64,000 nt of DNA from Tetmemena sp. SeJ-2015 (Eukaryota > Ciliophora > Spirotrichea > Sporadotrichida > Oxytrichidae), in contig JAJKFJ010022279.1 of NCBI GenBank assembly GCA_027382625.1, positions 106,691 to 170,690 on the forward strand, in the 5' to 3' direction. The notes under the pieces are model-generated. The model was not told where the DNA came from and did no database searches. It saw only the letters and a program-made list of their open reading frames with translations. Of this stretch, positions 12,025-23,982 are shown piece after piece. How positions within the stretch are numbered: position 1 is the first letter of the stretch; each line of letters opens with the position of its first letter. The position numbers were made by a program, and so were the translations under genes.

Positions 12025-15000
12025 ATGTTGCATGCAATCAAACCACTGATAATGGACAGACTGAGACAGAAACGCCTTTCAGCTGACTCAGTATAGTTTA
12101 ATGAAGCGCCTCCTCCAAGATATCTCTAATTCAGTGGCACTACTACTCCTTAAAATCCAGCTAATAACAATGAGTAATTCATTAAAATAGGAAACTTAAA
12201 TATAGAGAATTGTTTCTATATTTAGATTGGTGAGTGACTACTCTCCTAATTTTAGACCTTAGAATACTAAGGGCAAAGGAAATGCTGTTTTCATGGCTCA
12301 GTCTACCAAAAATAAGAAGCTTAAGAAGCCTAACTAGACAGAGGCTGGCTCCACTATTCTTAATGATGAAGACTTAGATGGCTTAATGTTTGACTATTTT
12401 ATAATGAAAAAAATTAAGCCAAATATGAGAATAATTTAGTCATCCTGATAAGTTTTTTTTAAAAATATTTTTATAATTTAAGACTAAGGGAATTCTGACG
12501 ATGGGTTTGGGAATGGTGATGAATCGAGCTAAGTTGTACTAAAGTCTGCGCTTACAATAACTGGGCAGACTTTGATTCAGCGAATAAAGGAGAAGAAGAT
12601 TAAGGAGGCCTAAGAATAAAACTAAATTTATCCTATTCTATTGTATATTACAGAATAGAGTTTGAAACAGTAATTTCAAATCCTTGACAAGATAGAGCAC
12701 ATGGAGCAACTACATCCCAAAGCAGCGCAAATGTTTTTAGACGAGGCTGCCAAGAGAGGCATCTTCAAACCAATCAGCGACAGGAAAAGCTCAATCATGT
12801 AAACTTAAACTTAACTTAAAAATCACCACTTACTAATTGTCATTTTTACAAATCAACTGTTCAATCTCTCAACACCAGTCTTACCAACACTCAATATAGG
12901 GATTACCTGAACAAGTCCACTTATATTACATAAACATTCTAGTAGTTTTAACTTATTTGGATGGACACCCTTAGTCAGCCACCCCTCATCTCCAATATTT
13001 TATTGCTATCTGACAATTTCATAGCAAACAACAAGAAAGCAAGCAACTGCCGCTTAAAGCACCAGAGCAACTCCCCTTTTGTCTTAAAAATTTAACAACA
13101 GTCTCATGATTAGAAAGAAGCAAAAGCTGGCCAGTTTCATAATAGTTGACCTAGATGAAAAGAAAACTCAAGACAAGAGATTCGACTACTACATGGATAA
13201 ACTCAATGATGAAGAATAAAACTATCATAGTTATCTCATCATCATTATTTGTAAGTGTTGAATAAAAGCAAGGATAGAAGCAAAGCCAGAAATCTTCAAG
13301 AGTTGCTACTTCTGTGCAGAATTTCAAAGGCTCTCTCAAGTTTAAATTCGATCAGCTTATGTATTTTAATCATTTTAGCTGTAATCTAGACAATAAGATC
13401 CTGCTAAAGACTATCAGCATAGCTATCATTCAGGCATCTAGCTTTTTATAGATATGAAACTTGTGTTTTTTATTCTGTGGAAGCTGAGCATCTAAAACTA
13501 AGCTCAAAGTTAATATCAATAGCCAAAAGCCTCAGGTCAGAACCAGTTTAACTTTTTGCAAAAAAACAACTTGACGTCTAGACAGCTCTAGAGCCAGCAA
13601 CAGTCTCATCTTACAAGCGATTTGACAGGAGACTAGAAAGGCTCTCAAATGAAAGATAGAGTTAGATAAATATTTTATTCCCTTTACTTATACTCAATAA
13701 ATTACACAAAAAAGTTTACATTCTGGAGCAGAGCTCTCCGATAATCTCAGATAAATAATAAATAGCTCCTCAAAACTATCTGCAGCTTTAATACTCGGAA
13801 TAGCCACCATTAGGGATGTCGCCTCGTCATGCCTAGCCAGAATTTGGAGTGAGAACGAACTCCAAAAATGAATTCTTGGACCAGTATAGCGAGAGAAACA
13901 TTTTGTCAAACACCCCAAGAGATAGATAGAACTCCCAAAGGAAAATGCCTTTGCCGAGAGAGTCTAATGTATAATTTAATATGTTTTCGGCTCACTAGCG
14001 GCATAATCCAAGTTCAGTTAAAAGTTAAGGAGCAAATAAAACCAGCTGCCTCTATTACAGATCGACTAGAAGTAATCTCTGAAGGTAAAATTTAACTATT
14101 ATTTTAAGGTGGGTCCACAAATGAATTCATTGAACCCATTTCAAGATAAAAGGAAAATCAATTCAGACTCTTTGGCCCCACAACATCAATACTCAGCCTT
14201 CTAAAACTCTCTGAGCTTGCAAATAGCTCAAATAAATGAAGATGCTTAACTCCTATAAAAGAGACTGCAAATATTCCAAAAGCTTTAAAAACAGTAGTAT
14301 ATGCAAAATTCACTTCTTGAAGTTACTAACAAGCCTTTTTAAGAGCTGTTCAAAAAGATGTGCTCTACTAATTTTTATCAAAACCAAAGTTCTTTAAGTC
14401 AAAATTAATCTCAGTCAACTCAGAGTCAAGTGTAGTCACCAAGGTTAAATAAGAATGAACCTAAAAATGAAAAACCAAGTCAGCAAGTCACACCAAATAT
14501 ACAAGTAGGTTCCTTGCAACTAAGTCAATAGCCTTTAAATATATTTAAGCCTACTTTAGCCCAAAATTAGAATATCTTATATGTACTGAAGAATCTTCGC
14601 CTCTCTAAGTAGAATTTCAAGAACACAATTCTGAAGAGATATGGAAAGTCTTTAGCTGACAGAATCATGCAAATTTTTGAGAGTTACAATAAAAGTCTTC
14701 ATAACATTGAACTATCTTAGTACATCGAGCTTTTAAACTGTGCTTTCTTTAACTAAGTCAGCTATTTCAGCAGTTCATCACAAAGCAATCAACAAGCTTA
14801 ATTTATGAATGTAAGGTTTATTTTGAAGCTCCTAATGTGTATAAGTTGATGTTTTAAATCCTAGACATAGGGAATAAGGGGTTCGTTTGTGAACATGACA
14901 TTTTCCAAGTGATGTGGGCACTGTCGTATGATTCTCTTATGATTGGTTAACCTGAAGATTCCTCTAATTAAAAGCGCTAGAGCAATTAAGATTATGAAAT

Positions 15001-17031
15001 ATTGTATGCTCAATATTGATTCATTGGATTTGTAAATGCGAATCCCCATCTTTAAAAGCAGCAGCTATTGTTCAGCAATTCATACCAGCACACCATAAAC
15101 ATTTCCATAAACTACAAGGACTATTTACCTCAGGCAAAGAGCTCAGTCTTTTTAGAATGCTTTGAGAGAGATCTCAACGTTATCTTCAAGGAAATGGAAA
15201 AAGTTCACTTACTAAGTCGCCATCAAAATAAGGAGACACGCACCTCTTCTATAAGGTTTTATTATAATTGCTCTTTTAATTTCCAGCACTCAACCTACTC
15301 CCTTATGCTAGTTATTCGAATGCAAAGAAAGGCTCGTAAGTCAAATAAGCAAATCAGAATAATCACCAGGCTTCTGATGACTCGGATACTCATAGCTAGG
15401 GAACGGCTTCAAGGAAAAAAAATCAATTGCAAGTTGGTGCTAAAAAGTCAAAGCATCCCTCAAGCTTGCCTGTAAGCCTCAGTCCATAGAGAGTTGTACA
15501 AAAAGATGTTAGAATGAAGAGAATCTTCGAGTAAATCTATGAAAGTGCTCAGAGTAACTTTAACAATATAGAAAATGCACCAAAGACGAATGTCAATCAA
15601 CAACTACTCAATTCATTTGTATTAGAGTTTGTTTTTCAAACCAAAATAATTAAATTAATTCAAGCATAAACTCGTATGTGACTGCTTTTGCGCACTCAAA
15701 TCCAGTTCAATAATAGTTAAAAGAGAAGAAAGAGTAAATTATGTCCAAGAATCACATCATTCAGAATCTTATGAGCAAATAAGAAGCTGAAAAAGTTTGC
15801 AAGTAACTCACATTTATCCAAACAATTATATTTCCATTTGAGCAGTTTCTGAAGATCCCTTTCTAAGGAGAAGTCCCACAACTTATTGAGGATCTATTTC
15901 ATCTTCTTACAACTCTGAGTCTAAAAAAGGCAGTTGAAAGAGCACAAGGATCTTCACTAATTATACCATCAAGCGCAATATTTCCTCCAGGTGGGATTTC
16001 TAAACTTCAAAAACTTTAAAAATCCACGAGAAGGAAAGACACTACCACAAACTTCTAATTAATATTATCACAAGTAGATGGCTAGGATATGAAACTGGTG
16101 AAAAGGATTTAACAGTTCTAAAGAATCTTATAAACTTTTGATAAGTAAACAGTAAAGTAATTGTCTAAGTCATTCAAACTACTAGCTTAAAACAGGTCTT
16201 TAACTGATGAAAAACTTTAAATGTTCATCACTAAGGAATCGCTAGTTTCTAATTTTAAGAAAGTCTTCATGGCTAGCAACGAGTCTCTCGCTCTCAGACT
16301 TTACAACATTTTCAGTGAAGGAGTGAATATGAAGCGAATATATCTACCAAAGTTCATAGTGGCCTTATCTCCTCTCTTTAGTGGGAACATCATTCTTAAT
16401 CATGGATAATTCAAATGATTCTAATTTTTGAGTTTAATGATTGACCGAAACTACTTTATTTTTAGGTATTGGACGGCGATAACGATTAACTGATTCAGTC
16501 TAAGGACATTTCTGACATAATGCTGAACCTTATTTAATGTCCCACAACAGAAGATGGGATAAAGCTGTGTACATGCACTCTCTATGAGGAAATGCAGATC
16601 TTCTATAAGACTTTTGTGGAGACAAACTTATTGACTTACAAGGTTAAGAAACTCGAAATAGATTTCATATTCTTCATCACCCAAGTTTCCTCATCGTGTC
16701 TCATTGAAGAACTAATTGACAAGCTAGGCATGATTCATCTAAACGGATTAATAATCTTTTTGCTTTAATGAGGAATGTGAGACCTTCTATCTTCAGTCAT
16801 GAGCCAGCTGATTAAAAAAGGCTTAGCAGAATGCATAAAGCGGATTTAGAACTCGCTAATGAGGAATTAATTAGGCTTAAGAAGAAGGGATTCCTTACAG
16901 AGTGCTATTAGGCTCGATAGCGATAAGCCTGGAAAGAGAAGATTCTATTCAAAACAAATTTAAATTCTTAATTGTGCAACAATTAACTCGTTCACTAATA
17001 AATATAAAGATTTTCATAGTTATTGAATTGA
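12025..17031 (+). CDS. Large disordered protein with C-terminal EF-hand-like region
   Basis: The ATG at 12025 opens MLHAIKPLIMDRLRQKRLS. The first ~600 bases have a decayed copy upstream. The middle (12650-15650) is Gln/Ser/Asn-rich with helical patches. The C-terminal third is better folded: LALRLYNIFSEGVNMKRIYL near 16280-16350, then LDGDNDQLIQSKDISDI near 16470, which resembles an EF-hand pair with an acidic loop (D-x-D-x-D-x-L-I). A basic helix follows (ELIRLKKKGFLTECYQARQ), with TGA at 17029-17031. Calcium binding is inferred from that one loop. Several IESs or introns remain unresolved, and the N-terminal blocks could belong to a separate gene. Confidence 0.5.
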
Positions 17032-17354
17032 TAATAAAATATTTTCTTAATGGAATAAATATTTTGCTTTTCCTTAATTGATTTATATTGGAGATGACTA
17101 TGAGTGGAAATGAGAGAGGTGGGGGAAGTCGTGGAGGGGGAGACGATTAGACGAATGGAGATGAAGCAGACTCTTATCAATTGAACAACACTATAGATGG
17201 GACTACAATATGATTAGTTTAATATTGCTCTTGAGTAAATTAGAAATATCTAGCTTTAATTCTATTTCACAGTTAATTCTTAAGAGAGGAGAAGAACGAG
17301 CTTATCATTCCACTAATTGGCTTCTTCTTATCCTCCTACACCTTTATGTTATTT
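17032..17354. other. Convergent 3' spacer
   Basis: Short spacer between two converging genes (ends at 17031 and 17355). A small plus-strand ORF begins at 17093 with a Gly-rich start, but it closes quickly and its apparent continuation is antisense to the better-supported minus-strand gene. Confidence 0.4.
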
Positions 17355-20300
17355 TCATTTATCAGTTTATTCAAAAATAATATCTCTTTAAAGCTTATTC
17401 AATCTGTCCAGGAAATTATCTCCAAAATCTTTATTCAAGCTGCCCAATTCTTGCGTTTCTCTTACTGTGTTATTTAAATCCAAGATAGTGTTATCTAGTT
17501 CTCTCCCCAGCTCAAGTTACTGCTATCTACTTTCTGAAGCGAGGGGGATTATATTCAGTTAGTTCTAATTAAAGAAGTAGAGGCCGACTTGGGGCTCGTT
17601 AGCCTAAAAATGAGAAAACACATAAGCTTTGTTAATACAAAATAATGAATGCTAATTTGTTGGAGATGATTGCTGCCTCTTATTTCAGATCTTCTAAAAC
17701 ATCGCTGCTATCCATGTTTTACTATTTATTTTTAACTTATAATTACTCTACTTCATCTTTTAAAGCAAATGATATAAGTTGATACCGTCACAGAAATTAT
17801 CTTAGATGGTGCAGTCCTTTATAATCAAATCCTTCCTGTGGTAATTAATTATCTCCAGTCCATGCATCTAGTTCATCTCTATTGTGCATTCTTCAATCCT
17901 ACTTTTTGCATCTTAAATGACAGGCTACTTACTCCTAGACTTTCTATAGGCTTCAGAAGCTTCACTCTTGCTTGGGGAAGGGGTCAAGCTGGGACGGTTA
18001 GACAGTAATTAACCTTGAGTATGTAAAGGCTAGTAATCGAAAGGGGAGCAAGCTGGCTTCAAAGCACAAGCGCAAACCACAGTATCAGAGTCAAGCTTTC
18101 TCTAATTGATGTAGATTCCAGAATCTTTATTCTCCTTAAATAAGCACTTTTTGATTGAATAGCCTCCGAACACATTATAAATCCTAAAATTCTTTAAATT
18201 ATTGAGCTCAAGTCCATTTCTTTTGCTCTAAGTAACTTCACAACCAGTGAGTTTGATCATATGATCTGATTTGATTTTCTTATTGGGTTAAACTTATTTA
18301 CCTATCACTCCTTAAGCACCTTATGAATTCATGTTACTTTCTCTATTTTCAAACCTACCTAAGATTTCTCCAGCTATATTTTCGAATTTGAGAGCAGACT
18401 GGCCCATACATCTCTAAAATTTGCTGTCCTTAATGTTAATTTTGAGTCTTTAGCATTCGCCCTCTTGCCCTACAACTTGTACTCCAATTCCAAAGCATTT
18501 CCTGAAAGTGCAACCAATTATCTCCACCAGTCTTTAATTAGATTCTGGACCTCCTCTTCTGTTAGTTAAAGGGGAAGAGTTTTGAGAGGCGTTAGTATAA
18601 CGAAGTCGTGAGACTTCTTGATTCTGAATAAGACTCACTGCTGCTCTGTAGGAATCATGAGAGCAGCTTTTCTTAAAAATTGTGTTTGATATATCTTATC
18701 AGAGTTAGATACCAAATAATAGAGATATTAAAAGATTACATTCTTTTTTACCTGCCTTTTTTTCTGCAATTAGGATATGGGCAGGCTTAAAAATTTCAAA
18801 AAATTCTAACTTTCGCTGAATTTTTGAAGTAGGATTGCTTATTTAAAAATTATATAAGCTCAGATGCAGTCAGGATCATTAAGGGATAGTCATTCGTTAA
18901 TTTTCTCGGGATCTCTAGAATTTAAGGAATAAATATATTCACTTAATACTGAGGTCATAACAAATCAACAAATGTTAATGATACTTAAGAATAGGGCGTT
19001 AAATTTAAAAATTAATGAATTATTTTGTTTGATAGTAAGAGGCTGTTGAGATCTATAGCTACTATGCTCTCATAGGATTATCTTTTGAACATACAATTCA
19101 CCACAGAGATATTTACATTGGGAGAATTACACTGGATTCCATGATGAAACCCAAGAAATGCACAATTTTAGAAAATGACATCAAGATTTGTTTAGGCGCT
19201 TAGATTTGTTATCTTCACAGCGATCTTGCACAAATCCTCAGAGTTAAACTATTCATCCCCTGTTTCTTGATCTATATACGTCTAATCTATTAGAAAAGCA
19301 CAGTCTTCAAATTTTATGGTCAACGAGATCTGATAATCTGCGGCCGCCTGTTTCTTTATTTTTTAATCTTCCTCAACAAGAATATGCACTAGATTGGATT
19401 CTTTGATATGAAGCTAAGGCTATTTAGGTGTATCATACATAGTGATTATACTTCGGGATTAAAATTCTAGTTGTAAAGCACTAAGCTTCAGCTCACTACT
19501 TTTGTGATTCCTTATAGCTAGAAAATTGTGCGAGCTCAATATCATTTTAGACCCAATTACTCCTGATATTTATTCAAGTTAGTCGTTTATTAGCAAAGGT
19601 CCCGATTAATCCACTATTGACATCCCCTCTGGCATAAGATACCTCTTATTTTTAGAGTTATTTTGAGAAGATATTATATCTTTTCGAACTCTTACTCCTT
19701 ATAATTTGGCATTTTCGAACTCTAACTGCCTCTTTTTTAAGTTATCATTATAAATTTGTGTATACTAGGTATTTTGGAATCTTGAAACACTCATATTGTA
19801 TCTTTGCTTCTACTGATTGCGTTTGGGCGTACCCATCTCTATAACCTCTTACCTCTATATTCCATTTCCTTCGATTCGCATGTCTTCATCATCTCCTATT
19901 GTTGGAAAATCCTTAGTGTTGAAATCATCCAAATCTTAGTTAAAATTAGAATGACGTAATTCGCCTGCATTTTGATCTGTTTCCAAGAAATTCTTAGTGT
20001 CCTCTCGAACAGTCTGGGCTTAGTTGTTGTGTCTACAGTCAACTCTTCTAGTAATCTTTTAATTTCGAGGCCTTTTGCTTTGGGGTTTAATCAAACATAT
20101 TAAATCTTGATGCCTCAGCCTCATCAAAAATGAATAAGAAGGCTTATATGAAGTATTTATAAATGAAGTTATTATTGTAGTCCATTTCATTTTTGTGGGT
20201 GACTGAAAGCTAAATACTCTTGGTACCTGCGGTTTAATTATCTTCTCTGTCATCCCTTATCTATCTAGGGTCCCAATACTCAGAGGATGTACCTAGATCA

Positions 20301-22810
20301 ATCAGATTGTAGTTACCTGAGAACCTTGGCACAACATAGATCTTATCATCATTTGCAGATTGTGCAAGACTCTGAAATCTCATAATGCTATCCTCCCCCT
20401 CGAAATTTCCATTGTTGAGATGTTCGAAGTTCATATTTTTCTTCTATGGTAAAAAAGCCCTATTCATTGCTTGAGATATCCTTGACTCTTCTAGCAAATT
20501 CTGAAAATTGTTTTCTCTTAGTTCGGTGTCATTATGTCCATTTATTTATTAGATCAGCGAGGTATTCCTAAGCTCAGATTAATCCATGACCTCCACATGG
20601 CTCTTAGATTTAAGTTCAGCATTACTCTCTTTTATTTACGGGTTTCTGTTCTATTTTTAGCCACTCTTACCATTGTATTAGAAAGTAGATTTTTGCATGC
20701 TGCTGTTCCTTGGGAAAGCATTCATTTGCTAGCTTGGTTTCTTTTCCTGTTAAGTCTCGTTTATAACGAAGCTTTCTTCATCTTGGTAAGTAGTTTCCAT
20801 AGCAGCATTCTTGTATTTTAATTCGCTTAGAATATTTTGTCTTTGGAGTTGATGCGGCTGCAGATTTCTAGGGTTTGTGACAAGATTAATGTTTGGCGTA
20901 TCCTTAAAAAAAGAAGAATCTTAATGAGTAACTTGTCTTCAGAGGAAGGATATTTTTGCACAGGGGATTGAAAGTTCATAGAATTGATCTAATTGAGGCT
21001 ACCTTTCTTGCTCTCTTCAACTCCTTTTTCAGATGAAACCTTCGACTGATTGCTCTTATAGTGGATTTGTCTTGGCGCAATTTAACTTGTATGATGATTT
21101 TCTTCATCATTAAATCATAATGAGAGTAACTCACACACAAATTTATAAACCTCTTAAATAGTGTTTTGAATTGATGTCAGTTACGTTGAGATTTTTATCA
21201 GCGGTTTCATCAATTCCTTCATTCATTGACTTTTCTTGCTTATCATGAGATTCTTAAAACGAAGGAGAGTGGAAGCCAGCATTCAAAATTTGGGGATTAC
21301 TATTAGGTGTCATCTTAATTGACATCACGGTTTCTTTCCTTTCATGGAGCAGCATTTTATCAAAGGGAGGTATCTGATGGTTTGCTCCAAAATGAATATT
21401 ACTAAATCACATTCATAATATATGAATCATCATTTCTGTCTAGAGCACATTCTCAGTTTATTGATATCCATTTTTTTAAACCCCAAATGTATGCTCTTAC
21501 AAATTAGGATCTACAACTCCCTAGAGCTGAGAGCTATCCTGCTAAACAGAGGATCTAGAGTGAAACTCAGACATTACTTCCTCAAGCATCTAATTTTTGT
21601 TTTGAGTAATAAGATTCTTAAAGTCGAGGTCTTTGCTTGGTGAACCCTAGTTTTAAGTCTTGTCTAGAATATTATCCTCATTGAAAGAAGCTTCTGCTGA
21701 GTCTTAACTGTTATCCTCATGAGATGATAAGCTCTGAGTACCGTTATAAAAACAAAGAAATAGAATTATTATACTGATTTTGATAATGTTATTTTTCTAC
21801 TGGATCTGTGGACCAGTTTTGAATTTAGTTCTCATATTGAGTTTCTCTTCAAGTCTTTTTGGTGGTGAGATACTTACGTTCTCGCTATTGTCCTACTGCT
21901 TTGACATATTATTCTGTGCAACCTTCTATCTATGCCTAACTACTTTGATATTGCTCTGTCTCTCCTGAATATTGATCTTGGAAGAATCTAGACTATCGTC
22001 GCCCTCTATTAGAATTTTACTGGTGGACTTCTTTTTATTCTCCTTAACACTCGCTGCTTGCTACTGTTGACTTTAGTTCGAAGCCCTAGAGCTATTATTG
22101 ATCATTCTATCAGTAAAGAGCTTTATGAGCTGCGGCTGTTAGTCTATTTAATTTTTCTAGATGCCGAAGGAACTTCTTTTAGAGGCTGAAAATTCCCTCA
22201 CGTTGTCAAGCCTTGAGCCAGGCCTCGTTCGTTGCGTGGAGTTGAGAATGACTTTGTAGTGGGGCGGGTCTTCATTATCTTCCCCTGTCAATATCCTTAT
22301 TATCTCCTTCGAATCCATTTGCTTTTCATTTCTTATAGTGAGCACCTCAGACTGCTGTTATCCGATCGCTTCGCCCTTCACCTCTTCCGGAAATTTAAAT
22401 AAGATCTAAATTTCTGATATTGGGCTTGGAAAGATTTTAGCTGCTGATTTTGAAATTTGCGAAGGTCGACTGAGGACTGAGAGGAGTGCAAATTGCCTGA
22501 GGACTCGATGTTAGGAAGCATTTTCTAATTTTAGTTTTAAGTTGGCTGACGTTCTGTCTCTTTATTACTCACTTCAGATTACTGGTTCTAAATTTAAACT
22601 AGAAAATATCAAAAGATGAATTCACAAAATTTGTTATTGGGCAGATTATTTCTTATTGAAGTAGGCTGATATCTTAGCATTGAAGGAGAGTGGCTGCTCA
22701 ATGACCGTGGCTTATTAAGATAAGTGGATGTCTTAGGATGGCGAACCTTTTTCCTTAGATGTTTTATTTTCTTTGTTGTTATTGTTGGCTTCCTTTAAGT
22801 TCTTACTCAT
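17355..22810 (-). CDS. Parallel beta-helix repeat protein with disordered N-terminus
   Basis: Starts MSKNLKEANNNNKENK and runs about 5.4 kb. The N-terminal half is Gln/Ser/Asn-rich. From about 19500 down to 17650 it carries repeated short strands ending in Asn/Asp/Gly turns, such as LTIKFEDCAFL, DVIFQNCAFLGF, NISVVNCMFKRQ, FRIYNVFGGYSIKKCLFKEN and LIIKDCTIQDNFCDGINL. This is the pattern of right-handed parallel beta-helix (pectate-lyase-like/CASH) domains. The C-terminus is helical (LGRELDNTILDLNNTVRE) and ends QTDK-stop at 17355. A GT-AG intron near 17613-17647 separates LAFII from ANEPQVGLYF. Catalytic residues were not identifiable; such domains often bind carbohydrate or proteins. FBXO11-like proteins are one alternative, but no F-box was seen. 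Confidence 0.6.
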
Positions 22811-23065
22811 TTTTATAATAAATTTGAAGAGAAGTAGCAAGCAAATAATCTTATAATCTCTCTATTTTAAATTATCATTAAGAAACTCAATTACACGTAA
22901 ATTTACTTCGATTTTAAAGGATAAAGCATAGCCTTGAAAGATAAGTAAGAAAGTAGATAATAAATAGCAAAGTAGATTGTATGATTGAGAGAGTGCAATC
23001 ATTTCATCTTCTTGTAGTAAAGGTTTGTGTATTTGCTTTCTCTCTTTGCTCTGGGAACTTCTTTT

Positions 23066-23835
23066 TCAGTTATTGCTAAAATTAGTCTTTAATTATTGAC
23101 TAGTTACTCCTATATTGGTACATTTATATATTTATTTCTAGAATAGGTAGTAATCCTTTTAGTTTTCTACGGGCATGTAGTAATTAATTCTATTGGTTGC
23201 TCTGTCTATCAACTCTAAAGTGCCTCCCATCTGGTCCATATTCCATTTAAATCAATAACACACATAGTAATATTCTTGAGTACTTCTTTCATGCTTCTTT
23301 GATTTCTGAGAAGGTACTGCAAACAAGAGGGCAGGAAGCGAGAAGACCCGAAAGCCACGCTTGACTAATTGCGGAAGGGGAAACTTCCAGTTAGAGCCTG
23401 GCATTTGGGAAGCTGCCTCCAGTTATAGCCAAGCTTACTGAATTTATCTATAAGGGTTTTGTCTGCGCTCTCCAATAGGAATCCAAGGGAAGCTCTAATA
23501 TATAATCATACAGATAAATAAATTGAAATCTATAAGAGCGAGGGTCAACTAGGTTGAAAGGGTCATCATATACGATTGTCAGCTGCTTAAGTTTGCTAAA
23601 GTCGACATCCTTGATCTCCTTCTGCAAATTCAAACAGAGTAAGAATAAATAGAGAATATTTAAAATTCTAATGGAAGAGAGCGACTGAGTTTATGTGACC
23701 TTGATAATCGTAATAGACATAGACTCCTCCATTGAACTCTCCAAGTTGAATCTCTAGTTTACTGAACATACCCATGTACCACATAAAAAGGAAGAGTGCC
23801 ACTACCAACCCTATCAAGTACTCAGTTTCTATCAT
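23066..23835 (-). CDS. TEX264-like membrane protein
   Basis: Begins MIETEYLIGLVVALFLFMWY, a single N-terminal membrane anchor. It continues with LEIQLGEFNGGVYVYYDYQG and LKQLTIVYDDPFNLVDPRSY, matching the TEX264 pattern (N-terminal TM then a GyrI-like domain with xxVYYDNPxxV). Near the C-terminus LELIDRATNRINYYMPVENQ matches the family's final strand pair. TEX264 is an ER-membrane protein that acts as an ER-phagy receptor in animals; the ciliate role is unknown. At least one IES is resolved. A frame change near 23380 and an in-frame TGA near 23270 imply two more. Family assignment is by visible similarity only. Confidence 0.6.
23624..23669 (-). other. IES in TEX264-like gene, pointer AGA (46 nt)
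   Basis: On the gene strand AGA flanks an AT-rich insert that has no GT at its 5' edge. Excision joins VALFHQ to KEIKDVDFSKLKQL. The three-base pointer is weak on its own, so the edge could shift. Confidence 0.55.
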
Positions 23836-23982
23836 TGTTTTATCGCAATATATTTATTTTAATGCTATTATTTCAACTCTAGGCCATTATAAGAGGAGCA
23901 AATTGATCCTTTATAAATTTATAATTTCTTAATTAAGTTAGAGAAGCAAGCTACTCCTCTGAAATTATTGTGTTGTTATTGT

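Noticed and set aside
17093..17540. Plus-strand Gly-rich start followed by a hydrophobic plus-strand ORF
   Set aside because: The hydrophobic part (17280-17540) is antisense to a better Gln/Asn-rich minus-strand reading that continues the beta-helix gene to its stop at 17355; the small Gly-rich start has no continuation.
19030..19560. Long plus-strand open frame
   Set aside because: The minus strand here gives repeated beta-helix strands in continuity with the flanking blocks. With only one stop codon, antisense open frames are common.
23240..23275. GAATAT repeat as an IES pointer in the TEX264-like gene
   Set aside because: Removing it shifts the downstream part out of the frame that matches the family's final strand (LELIDRATNRINYYMP), so another boundary must be used.
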